Part shown: positions 38,716 through 51,384 of the stretch, piece by piece
How positions within the stretch are numbered: the stretch's first letter is position 1
How the letters are laid out: each line of letters begins with the position of its first letter
Source of the DNA: Anseranas semipalmata
Lineage: Eukaryota; Chordata; Aves; Anseriformes; Anseranatidae
Direction: 5' to 3'
Assembly (NCBI GenBank): GCA_013399115.1
Contig: VXAA01003297.1
Location: forward strand, 1-64,000
Length of the DNA stretch: 64,000 bases
Notes under the pieces: generated by a model
Seen by the model: the letters and a program-made list of their open reading frames with translations, nothing else
The model's database searches: none
Told to the model about the DNA's origin: nothing
Made by a program: the position numbers and the translations under genes

Positions 38716-38823
38716 GGGCCTTGAGCAACTGGATCTAGTGAAAGATGTCCCTGCCCATGGCAAAGGGGTTGGACTAGAGCTTTAAAGGTCCCTTCCAACC
38801 CAAACCATTCCACCATTCTATAT
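38716..38823 (+). mobile_element. CR1 LINE 3' end fragment
   Basis: 'ccttgagcaactggatctagtg', 'atgtccctgcccatggcaaaggggttggactagagc', 'aaaggtcccttccaacccaaaccattc' and 'accattcta' are a well-preserved CR1 3' terminus, less diverged than the other copies in the window, hence probably a younger insertion. Confidence 0.95.
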
Positions 38824-40229
38824 ACACGGCTATTCCATAGGCCTCCTGATCCAGCACAGCCTCTTTTTTGCAGAACCCTGCCCCTAATTTTTTTTGCCTG
38901 CATATGGTAAATATTTCATATTAGTGATCTGTATTTTTCACTTTAAAATTTGGAACATTTTTTGGAAAAGTTTTGTCAGAAAAAGCTACATTGTTTATCT
39001 AGTGTTCTAAAAATTCTAGACTAAGCTTATGAAGTAATATAATGCATTTCCAGCTTTCCCTGACATTTGAAAGTCAAAAGTGCATTACTGGGTAGTTCAT
39101 CTTAATTTAAAGAGATGCCTCTGACAAACTGCCTTCTGAAAACAAAATTAATGAACAAACTGCCCAAAGAAAATCCCATGGACATTATTTATATTTTTCT
39201 AGAATCACTTCTTCGGGCCTAGCTAATTTATTTACTAGAGTTAATTTTGAAATCAAAAAAGTACATAAAAATTAAAATACTTAGGTCTTATTTTCCCAGT
39301 GACAATAGTAGCACCCCCTTGCAGAAAGGATGAGAACTTGGTATTTAAAGTTTTGATTAAGTGGATGAACTGAAAAGAGGAACAGCCCAAATTAGCTTGA
39401 AATATTTTTTTTCTCCCCCAACCACAGTTCTTACAAAATGCCTATGGACATTTCTTCCTCCAAATTGTCTCTCAGCTTCACTTCACTCTGTCATCACGGC
39501 ATCATGTCCAGCACTCTTCTCTTCTTTTTAAGGAAGCGGGAGTCCCGATTCCTCACTATGTTTCAGCAATACACAGCATACGGCAACCACATCAGATCCA
39601 GTAAACCGCAGGCATTCTGAAAAGGCGTATTCTAAGTCCTCAGTCTCTTGACTTACACAATAGACAGGAAATGCAGTTTCCTGAATGTGTAGAAATAGAG
39701 TGGAAGGTGGAGGTAAGACAAAACTCTCGTACCTACTGCATTTCTCTCAAGGAAAGAAGAAAAGCTGGAATGGCTGATGGTCTGAGGCACTTCAGTTTCT
39801 CTTAAAAGGACTGCAGGGGGAGCCATGAGTTGCAAGAATCAAAGAAAGTGCACTCCACACCTGTTTCTCCTGGCAAGAAATGGTGAAGATTCTGGCAGCT
39901 GGAAGCACGAACCAGAAATAGATCCTTAAACAGCAGGGGGGAAGCCAACAGAAAACTTGCATTTATTAAAAAGGGAACTGCAAGTTGTCAAATGCCGTAT
40001 TTTATTATTTCACAGCTTTTTTTCCATAAAAATCCAAGCATCTGACTTTCCAAATTTTGACAAAAGTTAATATATTGAGCATTCTAAATACATAAAATAA
40101 CTTGTCTTTTTGTAAGTTTCCAAAGCTATTCACAATTAGACACTTCAATACTTGGGTTCTAAAGAATGAGGTATACCAGAAGGATCTTAGACATAATAAA
40201 TTGCTACTTTTTTTTTCCTCTCTCTGCAG
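38824..40229. other. Non-coding stretch
   Basis: AT-rich sequence without a supported exon up to the acceptor at 40229. A plus-strand frame of 60 codons at 39438-39620 has no splice context. Confidence 0.4.
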
Positions 40230-40453
40230 AAGTGCAACAGCTGTTACCACAGTTTCATACTATTCTTTCTAAAAAGATCTTCAATGAAACCCTAATAGAT
40301 TTCATGAGTGTACCTAATCTGGAGTTCCTAGATAAAGTCAGAGTTTCCACAACAAAATCCTCATCTTTCCTGAACGCTGATGTCAGAAAGCACACTTTCC
40401 TAAGAAGATTCAACATCTTCATTAAATATCCTAGCCCACCAAAACTGAACTGA
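40230..40453 (+). CDS. Candidate terminal coding exon, phase-compatible with 31204-31301
   Basis: A very strong acceptor (T-run, then CCTCTCTCTGCAG) ends at 40229. Taking the one base left over from the block at 31204, the frame continues as E-VQQLLPQFHTILSKKIF, then NETLIDFMSVPNLEFLDKVR and on to a stop at 40451-40453, 74 codons in all. The peptide is mixed polar and hydrophobic with no motif I recognise and a basic tail (FLRRFNIFIKYPSPPKLN). Support is limited to the acceptor and phase; the amino acid sequence could be chance. If true, the plus-strand gene ends here, close to the left-most minus-strand exon-like block at 41769. Confidence 0.3.
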
Positions 40454-41768
40454 GCATAAGAGAAAGCAAACACTTTCTCAAGAAAAAGACAAACCTTTGT
40501 AAGAAATCCTACGTTTGTTATGAAAAGCTATTCATTTTAATCAGTATTTTGTATTTTTTTCCTTCACCAGTCATAAAAACACACTAATGCAGAGAACTAC
40601 TATCACTACCTTTTTTTCCATTCATTCGATAGCTCCTTCTCATGACTGTTTTTTTTAAACCAGCCACCTGAGTCTCATAAGAATTTTAATTTATTAGCAC
40701 CTCCAACGGATGAACCGAAAACCTTATCTAGCATATAACTAGACTTCCTTCACTGAGAACATCCAAGGTCAAAAGCTGCTGTCTGCAGATTGTGGCAATT
40801 TACTTCCCATGCTTTATGCTAACTGTTAATTTTTACACAGCCTGCTGCAGGCCCAGCTTAGGAGTGATACCTTTGGTGTTTTATCACAACTACTGCTTTA
40901 AGACCAGTGCACCTTCCCACTCATCAGCTGCAACAGAGCAACCACAAACAGGCCATCAGCATTTCTTTTGTCTCACTAATACTTACTTTAAGTAGAATTT
41001 CACAACCTAATTGTTAAAATCCAAGCAATTAGTCACTAGTCACTGTAGCTAGCAGTTGTGGAAGCTCTATAAATGCCAAGCAGTTAGAAGAACCTGTTGG
41101 AAATATCAAACACAGACAATCTGAGGTCTAACAGAAACGTAATCACTACTACAAGTGAAAGGAGAGCTGAGTCACCTCTCTGCCTGCTTAATATAAGCAT
41201 TTTGGACAAACTGAATTAAGGGTAAATTTTACTTGTTACCAATAGATAACAATTTGTCTAATTAAACTGTAAATTTAACTTCCTTTAATAAAATCTGTGT
41301 AATTTAGCTGCAAACACTTTAATAATTTCCTGAGGAATAAATTTCTGTTGAGCTAGCTGGCATCTCAAAACGTGCATAGAATAGCACATATTAGTCCCAA
41401 AATATACTTTTGAGATGAAACCTTAATTTCAGTACACAGATGAAAACACTCAAAAAAGTTTAAATCACTATTTCCAAGTTAAAAGAAAACAATTAAAAAC
41501 CCCACCGTAACTTTCCTTTTCCTCAAGTGAGAAAGCAAAGTATTTTCCTGAACTATGCACAGGAAAATCTTAGAGACAAGATACACCGGAAAAGTTACCT
41601 GAATTTTTGGACCCCCTCAGGTTTTTGCTGCATTGCCACAGCATTGCGATGTTACTGAATTTTCACTTGAACCTATTTCTACCTTTTTTTTTTTCCTTTG
41701 CCAAAGCACAGCCCCAATATTCAACAAAACACCAACATAAGATGTGAACCATCTCCTAGCCTACTCAC
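40454..41768. other. Region between convergent candidate genes
   Basis: No exon was found on either strand. A plus-strand AATAAA hexamer lies at about 41287 and could serve a plus-strand transcript, but it is too common in AT-rich DNA to weigh much. The minus-strand continuation after 41769 was not found. Confidence 0.35.
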
Positions 41769-41844
41769 TGTTTTCTTGAAGTTTCTCAGCATCTAGATTG
41801 AGCATTTCAATGTTACTACCATCATGCAGTCTTAACTGGTTTTC
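41769..41844 (-). CDS. Candidate internal exon of an unidentified minus-strand gene
   Basis: On the minus strand, a good acceptor (CTCTTTTTACTAACAG) precedes 76 bases and a GTGAGTAG donor follows. Read from phase 0 it is open for 25 codons: ENQLRLHDGSNIEMLNL, then DAEKLQEN, ending with one base over. The peptide is polar with a short acidic, possibly helical end. The incoming phase 0 agrees with the outgoing phase of the block at 52597-52695, and the joined peptide (…EEGSPKVSE / ENQLRLHD…) has a consistent acidic, low-complexity linker character. I do not recognise the protein. The block at 49578 does not fit between them in frame. Confidence 0.42.
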
Positions 41845-44800
41845 CTGTTAGTAAAAAGAGAAGTGAAAACTTACTAATGTAATCTTATTGATAAATCACA
41901 GTCACACTCAGTACTCCCTGCAAATCACAGACTATTCTTTTGAATACTAACACACTTAAAACTCATATAGTTACTTTTTAAAATCACTAATCTAAAACCT
42001 CTGTTTGGTATGTGCAGCCTAATGGTACTTTAATTCCTGACTCAGTGAAATTTTACATTAACTATAAATGCCAACATAGTAACATATACCAAACATGTAT
42101 CACCCTTACAGAGCAACAGAACAGATTATGAACAGCAGCTCAATAAATAGTTAAGAACAGAGAACTTAATGTAACTCAGAATACATAACCTATGTTTCAC
42201 TTAAGCACCAAACCTGCAGTAGTGGTAAAACACTAGAAGTTTTTCTTCTACCACCAACTCCAACCAATCATCTGTATTTCCAGAAATAAACTATGTCCTA
42301 TTTTCTGTGTTAATTTTTGAGATGCTTTTATTATCTAATATCCTATGAAATACCCAGCGGCTTAACAAGAATTCCCTGCTAAGCTTAAAACAAACAGCTT
42401 TATGAACATAATGACAAGTCACACATTGGAAATGCTAAAAAGGTCAGAACCCCAGTCACATTTCCTACTGTACAGATAAGAAAGATTAAAGAATTCTTTT
42501 TCAAATAAGTAAAGACATTACTTAGCTGCAAAGTATTTGAAATACAACAACTCATCAACATATACAATAATTCATCTGAATCTTGGTCTGGAGGCACTCT
42601 GAGCTACCCAACTGTTTGCAGCAAGCAATACTGTTTTTCCAGTAATACCTTCAACCACCAAAGAGGTTTCTTTATGTCACTCAAGTTATGGTATGACAAG
42701 GTATCTAGAATGCCATTTAAAATCTTCAACTTTGAAGCTAAGACAGCTTTTAATAATAGTTCAGCAATCTCATGCTCACAATGCATAAAGCTTTCCGAAT
42801 ATAAGCAAAGTGCTCTCCATTTCCTGTGTCACAGCTGATAATGGACTCCAGCCATTTGTGTTTCTGGACGTACATAATACGGATCCCCAAAAAGCTGGAT
42901 TTAATAAGACATGAGTAATTTACATCTTTTAGTTAACTAACTTACTGTATTATTCCTCAGATAAAGACCATTAGCATTTCACAAGGCACGAATTCTAACT
43001 GCTCACTATTCTAACTATCGAACTACCAGCTAACTGCTGCAACCCTGAAAAAAAAAACCTTATAGTTTGCAAAACTTTAGGGGAAAAATCTGACTTCAAA
43101 GCCCTTGAACAATTCACTTCCCACCACTACTTCGAACAGCCACTTGCATGCTGCCTGATGACTGTATTTAGGCAACTCAGTTTACAGTTAGTTTACTATT
43201 TATGGTGCAGACACACATGAACAAGTTATAGCAGTTTAAACTGACATCTGTAAGTGGCTGATATTTTAATATACACATTGCTAACCACCCTGACAGAGAA
43301 GAAAGAAAACAAGTTAACTGCTCTCTTCCCCTTAGATTTGGAAAGCTAGATGGCATATTACCACTAAAGAACAACTGGCACAAACAACAAAGAATTTTTA
43401 ATGGATTGAGAAAGCAGATGATAATCAGAGTTACTGAAAACTAAATTACACTTTTGCACTACGTGTTAAATCACCTCCACTGTGCCACAAATATTGCTTT
43501 CTGCTGTTTGTTAGGACTGACTGAAAGTGACATAAGCCAGGCAAAGAGGTGCTGAAGTTATTCAGCCCTAAGAGATCCGATCTGAAAGTAAAGAAAGAAC
43601 TAACTTTCTTTTCTGTGCTCACAGCAGACCAGTCATTGTGTGGACTGTAAACACAGAAACTGCTACTGGCCCAGAAAGTCCCTGAGTAACAAACAGCTGG
43701 AGGCTGGGAGCCTTCTCTGTAAGTACACATTCACCCTGCTTTTAGCCTCTTACGTAGACATCCACTTTCGACCATTGTCAAAAAAAAAAAAAAAAAGGAA
43801 TATAGGCAATGCAGACCTTCACACTCATCAAGCACAGCCACTTTCCAATTTCTCCAGTTATAAGAATGTAAATCCAAACTCACTTTAGCCACAACAGAGC
43901 AACTGTCAATGCTGATGGCTGGCTTATATCATTTTTCTGAATTTCTCAGCGTTATTAAAATTGGTGAGATAGCCGACAGACCACCAAACCACTGCAGCAT
44001 CTGCATTATCCCTGGGGCAGAACCTGGGCTTTTCTTGCTTCCATACATTACAAACTTGTCCTCAAACAAAAAACTCAAATGTCAATGGAATAAGTTATTT
44101 CTGTAGGAATCACACATGAAACCCACCAATATGATTTCAGAGTACATCTATAAAATTTCTTAGAAATCTGATTCCACACAGGCCTACCGCATCTGTAGAG
44201 AGCTATTACATTCTCCCTTCTTCATAACGCACTGCCTTGTCTACAATCCAAATGTCTGAGTGAGTTGACTTAAAACAAGTGACAGGAAATGTTGACATGC
44301 TTTTAATGTTGCTTTTACCCTCAGGGGAACTGACATTGCACAATGCCTTTTGCAGAGTACATGTCCTTAGCTGTCCACACTTCAATCTACTGTAATGATG
44401 AAGACCATCACAACTATTTTTAGTAGCAAGAAGTAAAGAAAGGTCTTCTCCACAAACCACATCTCCATTTCTCCCACACCCAATGAGAGGGGAAAAAATG
44501 TTTGAGGAACTGAAACAAATTTATATCCATCTAGTTCACCAAGTGAAAATGAAATTCTCCTTTTAGGATCTTGCAAATGTACGAGGTCAACAAGACCGCT
44601 CAGTTTTACACTTTTTAATGAATCAACCCAACTAATCAGTCTACAAATGACATGGACATTCCAAGGGTATGGAAAGCTTTCCCTGTTCATGGCTCAAATT
44701 TCTCCCCAAACACCTATGCCCCTCACTTTGCCAGAAGGCAGTAAGATTGAAAACATTTATCAGTACTTTCCCATCTACAAGATTTTAAGTAGCTGATTAT

Positions 44801-45074
44801 ACAGAAACTGACACATCACATTGACTGGGACTACAACCACTGCCAACGCCTTTGTAAAGCCAATACTGAATGGAAAGAGATCAAAGGCAGTATTCTGAAA
44901 AGGTGGCGGAGACCCCTCGAACTGGGTGCCCATAGCACACCTGCATGGAAAGAGACACTTCCTAAGCAAAGCTAAAAGCAATGGCCCTGACTGTCTCTGC
45001 CCTAAAAATCATAGAGGGACTATACCATGTTAGTTTTCAAATGCAAAACTGCCTTTTTTCCTTCTTTTTTAAAG
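41845..45074. other. Putative intron of the minus-strand gene
   Basis: AT-rich, with an A-run at about 43780-43796. A minus-strand acceptor-like sequence at about 43661 opens into a frame without a good donor. No exon supported. Confidence 0.4.
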
Positions 45075-45204
45075 GAAAAATGTTTTGTCTGTTTTGTGAA
45101 GTATTACAATGTGCTGTACTCAATTGAAGAGATCCTATCAGCCGTGAAAACATTATTGAGAAAACATTTATGAAAAAGAAGGAACCCTTAGAAGAATAGA
45201 AAAG
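45075..45204 (+). other. Exon-like block, plus strand, probably non-coding or terminal
   Basis: A strong acceptor (TTCCTTCTTTTTTAAAG) and a consensus donor (AAAG/GTGAGT) frame 130 bases. Phase 0 is open from the acceptor for 32 codons (EKCFVCFVKYYNVLYSIEE, then ILSAVKTLLRKHL) to a stop at 45171-45173, so the block would be a last coding exon with 3' UTR splicing, or an exon of a long non-coding RNA. Joining directly from 31204-31301 uses another frame that stops after 17 codons. It lies inside the putative intron of the minus-strand gene, so any transcript would be antisense to it. Confidence 0.25.
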
Positions 45205-48200
45205 GTGAGTTTAAAGTGCATTTTATTTGAGACTGAAGTACCTTTTCCTCTAGAAATCAGACACACACCTGTTCACTGCAGTGACATTCCATGCCATTAC
45301 ATATCCTGCACATGAATCGTACACATGAAAAGCCTGGATCAAAGGACTGTCTGCCAACATTCCTTACAGAGCTCAAAATTTGGCAGGTGATGGTATTTGC
45401 CAAGGGAAAGAAAATGCGTTGTTGTGTTAACCTTCCTTTTTGTACCTTAAAAGCACTTCAGGGTATACAGAGGCAAGAAAATAGAGGGAGTCGTTTTTCA
45501 GTCTGGGTATCTATATTTTAACAATCTTAGTCTTCATTATGGGTAAACAGGTTTCAAACGAGTAATCCATCTTGCCCCTGTAGAAAACAATACAGCCAAC
45601 CGGCAAAATCTTGCAGTTCATACTGAATTTCTTGAAAATGCCCAAGCACCCAAGCTATAAACAGCATCCCTTTAAACAGTTCAAGTCGCACTGTCTAATT
45701 ACATGTTCTTTTTTGCAAATTCCTCAGCAACTTTACCTTGCTTATAACTGCTGTTTTGTAATGCCGGTGGACCCTGATAACATATTGTAATTGGTAGTTC
45801 TTTGCTACAATGCCTTGAAATTTTGAAAATCTAAGTTATAAACTGACAAGCAGGTTTTTCCCCCCCCGTAGAAAGGTCCACCTATGTAGCAAAGTGTTAT
45901 TAGTTTTTTTTTGTTGGCCACAGCGTTAAAATTCAAGAGAAAAAATGAAAACCATATTTATGCTCCCCCTAATGGATCATGTTAATTTCTCTTTAAAACA
46001 AGGAGGCTGCCATAACATTTTTACAAGTTTTAAGAATATGCCATTAAAAGGACAACTTTATTAACCTAAGATTTAAACCAAGTCCACTCTTCATTGAGAC
46101 ATTAATGGATTTTTTTTTTTAATCCACAATATGCAAAGATTTTGATTTTGAAATTGCTCTACTAAGAAGTTTTAACATTTTCAGGCTAGAAAGATGAAGC
46201 TAGCAGAGCACGAAGAAGAGAACATCAGCTTCTTTTGTGAAAAACTATCTGTGCTCAGAACTGTTCTTAAGCTGCTGCCCTTCTGGAGAAGCATAAGGTA
46301 CGTGTCTGCTAGGCAGAACACCTCTCTACATCCAGGAGACTTTACAAGATATTTTATACAAAGACTCTTAGACTCCTACAACTCATGTTCCTAACGATGG
46401 AAACATACCCTATATATCAGGGAACAGAAATGTTGGAAGCTCCATGAGTAACCCTGCAGCAGACATGAAAAATGAATAAAGGAATGTGTTCCAAGAATAT
46501 TGTAAGTGATTTAAAAAAAAAAAAAAAAAGCAACACTCTTCTGGACCCAATGGACAGGAAACAGCCACCTAAGTAACCTGAAACCCTGAAATCTACTCTG
46601 ACTTGCCAGGTATTTATAAGAGAGTACACCTCTGGTAGGTTGAAAGTTCACCTCTGTAGTAAGCCAAAATTTTCAAGAGTTGCAGGGATTCATACTGCAA
46701 GAGAAACCATCAAGCCTGTAAGCACCATATACCAGAGGCCAGTTCTAGACTGGAAAACAGCAACAGCTTTTTCTTAATTACGGTGACAAAGCATTTTGTT
46801 CATTTCATCACTGTATAGGACTTCAGTGTGAATGTTTTAAATTATTTAGTGCCATCTGAAGAGAAGCTCATTTCTGTATCACTGAATAGTACTGTAAGGC
46901 CCAGAGATACAGGCATCAAGGTTTTGGACACTGTGCTAAGTTTAGCTACCCAAATACGATTTTTTGTCTTACTATGTTAACTGTAAATCCCAAACAAAGA
47001 CACCAGCCTAACTTTTGCACTATTGTCTACATCAAGTAGCACTGACTATCAAAAACTGAGTGTAGCTTACCCATGAACACAGCTGGTGGAACCCAAGTAA
47101 CAGGTACGTCCCCAGTGGCAACACTCCTTCCTAACAACACTTCCTTCTGAACTTTAAGCTTCTAAGTATCAAAACATGCAATTTATCAGATCAAATACAA
47201 ATGCTACTCCAGTGGCCTCAAGTTTCCTTAGTCTCGATAGCTTAAATCCTTGAGTAAGCGTTGTGTACTTTTTAACCTTTTCATCACCACTGTGTGATTG
47301 CCTCAGGATGAAACAACCACAGCCACCACCACCAGAGCTCTGAAGTGATTTAAACAGAAGGAATATGCTGGTTCACAATTAGACACCTAGAGGCAAGAAA
47401 AATTAGAACAGGCAGGCAATAACGTAACGGGAAGATTCACACTGACAGGTAAGAACAGGTGGGTAACCTGAAATAAAACAACGATTAACAGCCACCACAG
47501 AGTACGGAAAAGTAGCCTGATTCCTAGACTACCTGTTCAGTTCAATAATTGCTTCCATGTATTTTCCATAAATACTGATGAAAACTTCAAATAAAAATAT
47601 ACACACAGCATACAGCACAGAATGTTTCTTTCCCCTTTTCCTGCACCTATTAGGAGTAATGCATTCTTATAACCACTGGGGAGTAGCATTTTTCAGCAAA
47701 ACTTTGCGTAGCTAGATTTTCATCATACAAAGGATCAAGTGGGCTGAATTAACTACTTTTTTCTCCTTTCTCTTCTACAACACTGAATCAAAACCTCGTA
47801 AATGAATGCATAAATACCTTTCTGTATATTATGTAGGTCAACATCCCTACTTCCCTGCAAATTCAGAGGTTTTTGGTTTGAAAGATGAAGGATCATCAAG
47901 GGTGGGAGGGGAGAAATTTTACACTATCTGACATCAAAATTTCAATCCCATTTTTTGAGAAAGATGTTTGCAACATAAGCTCAAAACCCTGGCCAATACT
48001 GAAAGAAATCTAAAAATATTCCAAATCAGGCATAAACTTTTAGCTTCCTCCTGCAATATTTTACAGTAAAGGAACAACTGAGAAACAAAGTCGAAGTGTT
48101 GCTTGTGCAATAATCCTTAACAGATGGATGAAAGCAGCTGAAAAAGAAATCAGCCACAAACAAGAAGCTCAGCGCTTGTTGACATTTTCAGAGTACCAAG

Positions 48201-49577
48201 GCTGTTAATGGAAAAAGCCCAATAATCATACGTGGCAAATCAATTTCCATAAAACATAATTAGAAAAACAAATCATAATCCAAAACAGTAGAGGTTGTTG
48301 GGTTCTAAGTAAAAATTTCTTATAAAAAAAAGAAAGTGAAGGGGGGAAAAAAGATCCTGAAAAGATGGAAACCACACACCCCTCTCCACCAAACTACTTT
48401 TTATATAGTGAAAGATACATTGCTGTATGATATTCACCTGCAGATCACATGGATAAAACAGACCCAACATTCTCTGTCAAATGAGGATTACACATCAGCC
48501 AAAAATAACCACCTTTTTAAATACTAAGCACATTTGAAAAAGCTTTGTACATGTTCTTTTCCCTCTTTGTGGCACCAATATTATCTAATTATTGGAATCA
48601 AAAGTGTGCTATTGACAGCTGCCTGCTGTCTTTACCATGTCGATGTCATGCTAATAGAAAGTGTGTTTTCTGACAGTTTGACAACAAGGAAGAAACTGTG
48701 AGAGCAAACAATGGAGCCAGTTTAGACAAAAAGCCCTGGCAACAAGACAGTAGGGTTCTCCAAAACCAGCCTACAGTGGGGGTACTCTTTGCTGGAAAGC
48801 AACCCTGGAAAGAATGAATGACAAAAGGATATACCCCCCAAAAAATAAAGGGAAGAACTGCAGAAACTTCCCAAGTATTCAAAATTGAGAAGAACAACAG
48901 CACAACTCAACTCGTACAATATCAATCACTGTACCACTAGAAACGGCGTGAGTAGTATAAATAAATTGCAAAATGAATTTAAAATGCATGCATTAATACA
49001 GTGGGAAAAACAAACGTTAAGAAGAAGTGAGGACTGAGCCATCAATCACTTTCTTTAAGCTTAATTACCAAGAAGTTGCCACTGGATTTCTGTCATTCGT
49101 TTCAAGAAGGGCAAAGGCAAGCACAAAGTTCAACTTCTACAGCAATGCTGCCAGGCCAATCGGAGTTGAGCAAGACCACCGCTCTTCATGATACCTGGCT
49201 GCAGGGATCACATTTTCTAATCATACTTCATGTAATGTTAGTTTGAAGCACATATATATTTAGTCTTTAAAGTGACCTGCTCAGCTCTACCTGAGGCACA
49301 TTATTTTTTGTTTTTCAAAAGCAGAAGTAAATCTTCTCCGTTCAAGGCTTGGTCTTGTTATCTCAGAGTACGACCAAGCCGGTTCACAAGGAATAAAGCA
49401 TGGTATAACTTTCTGTCCCCGCTGTATGACATTGAGTCACCACATAAAATGTTTACAGGTATTTTAAGACTGGCACCATAATTCTTGCAGTACCCAAAAC
49501 CTGTATCCTGATGTTCATCATTTCTCCTTGAAGGATAATTTTGATATCCCTGACACCCCAGAATACTTCAAGCTTAC
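45205..49577. other. Putative intron of the minus-strand gene
   Basis: AT-rich, with an A-run at about 46511-46528 and a C-run at about 45860-45867. Contains one plus-strand exon-like block (46185-46297). A minus-strand acceptor at about 47470 leads to a stop within 27 codons and was not kept. Confidence 0.4.
46185..46297 (+). other. Exon-like block, plus strand, coding status unclear
   Basis: A good acceptor (TTTTAACATTTTCAG) and a good donor (AAG/GTACGTG) enclose 113 bases, open in phase 0 for 37 codons: ARKMKLAEHEEENISFF, then CEKLSVLRTVLKLLPFW. The peptide would be a charged then leucine-rich helix. It follows the block at 45075-45204, which ends in a stop, so within one transcript it would be untranslated. 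Alternatively the two belong to a non-coding antisense RNA. Confidence 0.22.
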
Positions 49578-49648
49578 CTCTAACAACAATAGGACAGAAA
49601 TTCTGAACAGAGGGAAAATACCTACCAGGCCCCTTAGCATCTTGCATT
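49578..49648 (-). CDS. Candidate exon, minus strand, frame not compatible with neighbours
   Basis: One of the best splice-site pairs in the window: acceptor CTTTTTTTCTTTTCAG and donor AGAG/GTAAGC enclose 71 bases. The open reading after one base is MQDAKGPGRYFPSVQNF, then CPIVVRG, leaving one base over. It needs an incoming phase of two, while the block to its right (52597) delivers phase 0, in which this block meets a TAA. It may be an alternative exon, belong to another transcript, or be a decoy. No homology is recognised. Confidence 0.28.
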
Positions 49649-50974
49649 CTGAAAAGAAAAAAAGTATCAAGCAGAATCACAGCACGGCCATTTACTACTC
49701 AACAGAAATGCTTTCAGTGTAGCTGCCAGCGAGGCATTCCAACATGCAGGCCTGGGCCTTTGCCTTTTGAACGTAAAGTGGCTTTTAACTTCGACCTTAT
49801 GTAAAAAAATAAGATCATCTTATGTAACAAGATACAAACGAAAATGTATAAAAACAAATTCTACAATCTTCTCCTCCATCTTTTGCAACAATAGCTTTAG
49901 TACTGTTGCTGAAGCCCCAACAAGACCGAAGAAATAATTTCAAGAGACAAACCTTGCCTGCTTTTCCATTATAATTATTCTGGTGGAGTCAATAAAAGAT
50001 GCTATGAATCACCACAAACAGTAATTTCATTCTTTGTATCACTTGCACAAATCTGTTTTTGGCTAGAAATGAACTATCCAGAACAAAGGCTAAGAATGGT
50101 GCCTTAACCTGACCTCATATATGATATAATCAAACTTATTGTCACTGAAGTAGCTTGAACGTGCTTAATCAGCAGCAAATAATCTCATAATAAGACTTAC
50201 GAGCTGCAGGCTCAATTTCTACAATGTTTAAGAGAAGAGCTTCAGAGGAGCTGCTAATACACCCAATGTTCCAAGTCCTTCCTGAATGCTCATAGGAAAT
50301 AAAATGCTGGAAGATGATGACTTTTGTAGATATCGTTTAGAGGCTCAAAAAATAATTTTCTAGTGAAGACAAAAGAGTAGGTAAGTTACGGAATTTTGAG
50401 AACGGAATGTAAGATGAGGGGGATCCAAAAGGATCCCTATTGTTAGATATGAGTATAAACACCCAGAAAAAAAACACAGAAGATCCAGTGACCTGAACAA
50501 TAAACAACAATAATTATATATTTGGGCTTTATTTGTAGCTTAATGTTTTGGAATGGATAAAAGGGGAAAAATGAAAGATCCAAATAAAATATGAACAAAT
50601 AGGTAGTTATATTAATGTCTTTGAGGAACAAAACTAATTCCTTCCAAAAATTCATGTCATCTGTCTGGAGGAGAAGAAAAATAGTCCTGCACAAGGAAAG
50701 AAACTGAACTGTGTGACTGAAGTCCTAAAAAATATCTCTTAGAAAAAACATCTTTATGAAAAGGGATCACTAGATCACGTAAACATTTTTAAATGGAGTA
50801 TATAATTTAATGATACAAGACAATACAGTGAAATACACATTGCCTAAGAATTTTTAGGACAAACCCTTCAACTGTTATAGCTATAAAACTCTCCCAAGAC
50901 CAAGAAAGAGAGGATAATCATTTACAAACTAAGGAAACACTGGGGGTTACACTTCAGTGAGTAGTCCTGTACAT

Positions 50975-51053
50975 CACAGGATGGGGAGAAGGACTAGATG
51001 TAGTCATCAGAATGTTTTGCTTAAAATATACTGATTCTATATAGCTCTGATTC
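50975..51053 (+). mobile_element. Possible CR1 3' tail remnant
   Basis: 'ggatggggagaaggactagatgtagtcatcagaatg...actgattctatatagctctgattc' resembles the last part of CR1 ('ggttggactagatgatctcagaggtc...atgattctatgattc'). Too diverged to be sure. Confidence 0.4.
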
Positions 51054-51366
51054 CAAATCTGCTACCTTTTCTAAATGATAATAATTTCAGGCAATACTAC
51101 GTATGCACTCAGGTATTCAAAGTCAGTCTAAAAGATTGGTTTTGGAATTAAAGCTCTGTACATTTTTGGAACACCTGGTGTCATCCCACCTTGGTGGGAT
51201 AAAGATTATAACCTTTGCCAATATACCCAGAACTAAGCATGCTTTTCATCAGAAGAAAAGAATAATTTTCACAAGTGAGTTACTCCAATCTATTTCCTGC
51301 CACACAGGCAAAAGAAAAAAAAAAAAGCTATGTATCCATATATACCCGCATGGACCTGTGTGTATG

Positions 51367-51384
51367 CCCCCCCCCCACACACAC
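51367..51384. repeat. C-run followed by (AC)n
   Basis: A run of about ten C is followed by a short AC dinucleotide repeat. Confidence 0.9.

Noticed and set aside
47387..47470. Minus-strand acceptor followed by an open frame
   Set aside because: The frame stops after 26 codons and has no useful donor; the opposite strand has a donor over the same bases, so it is ambiguous.
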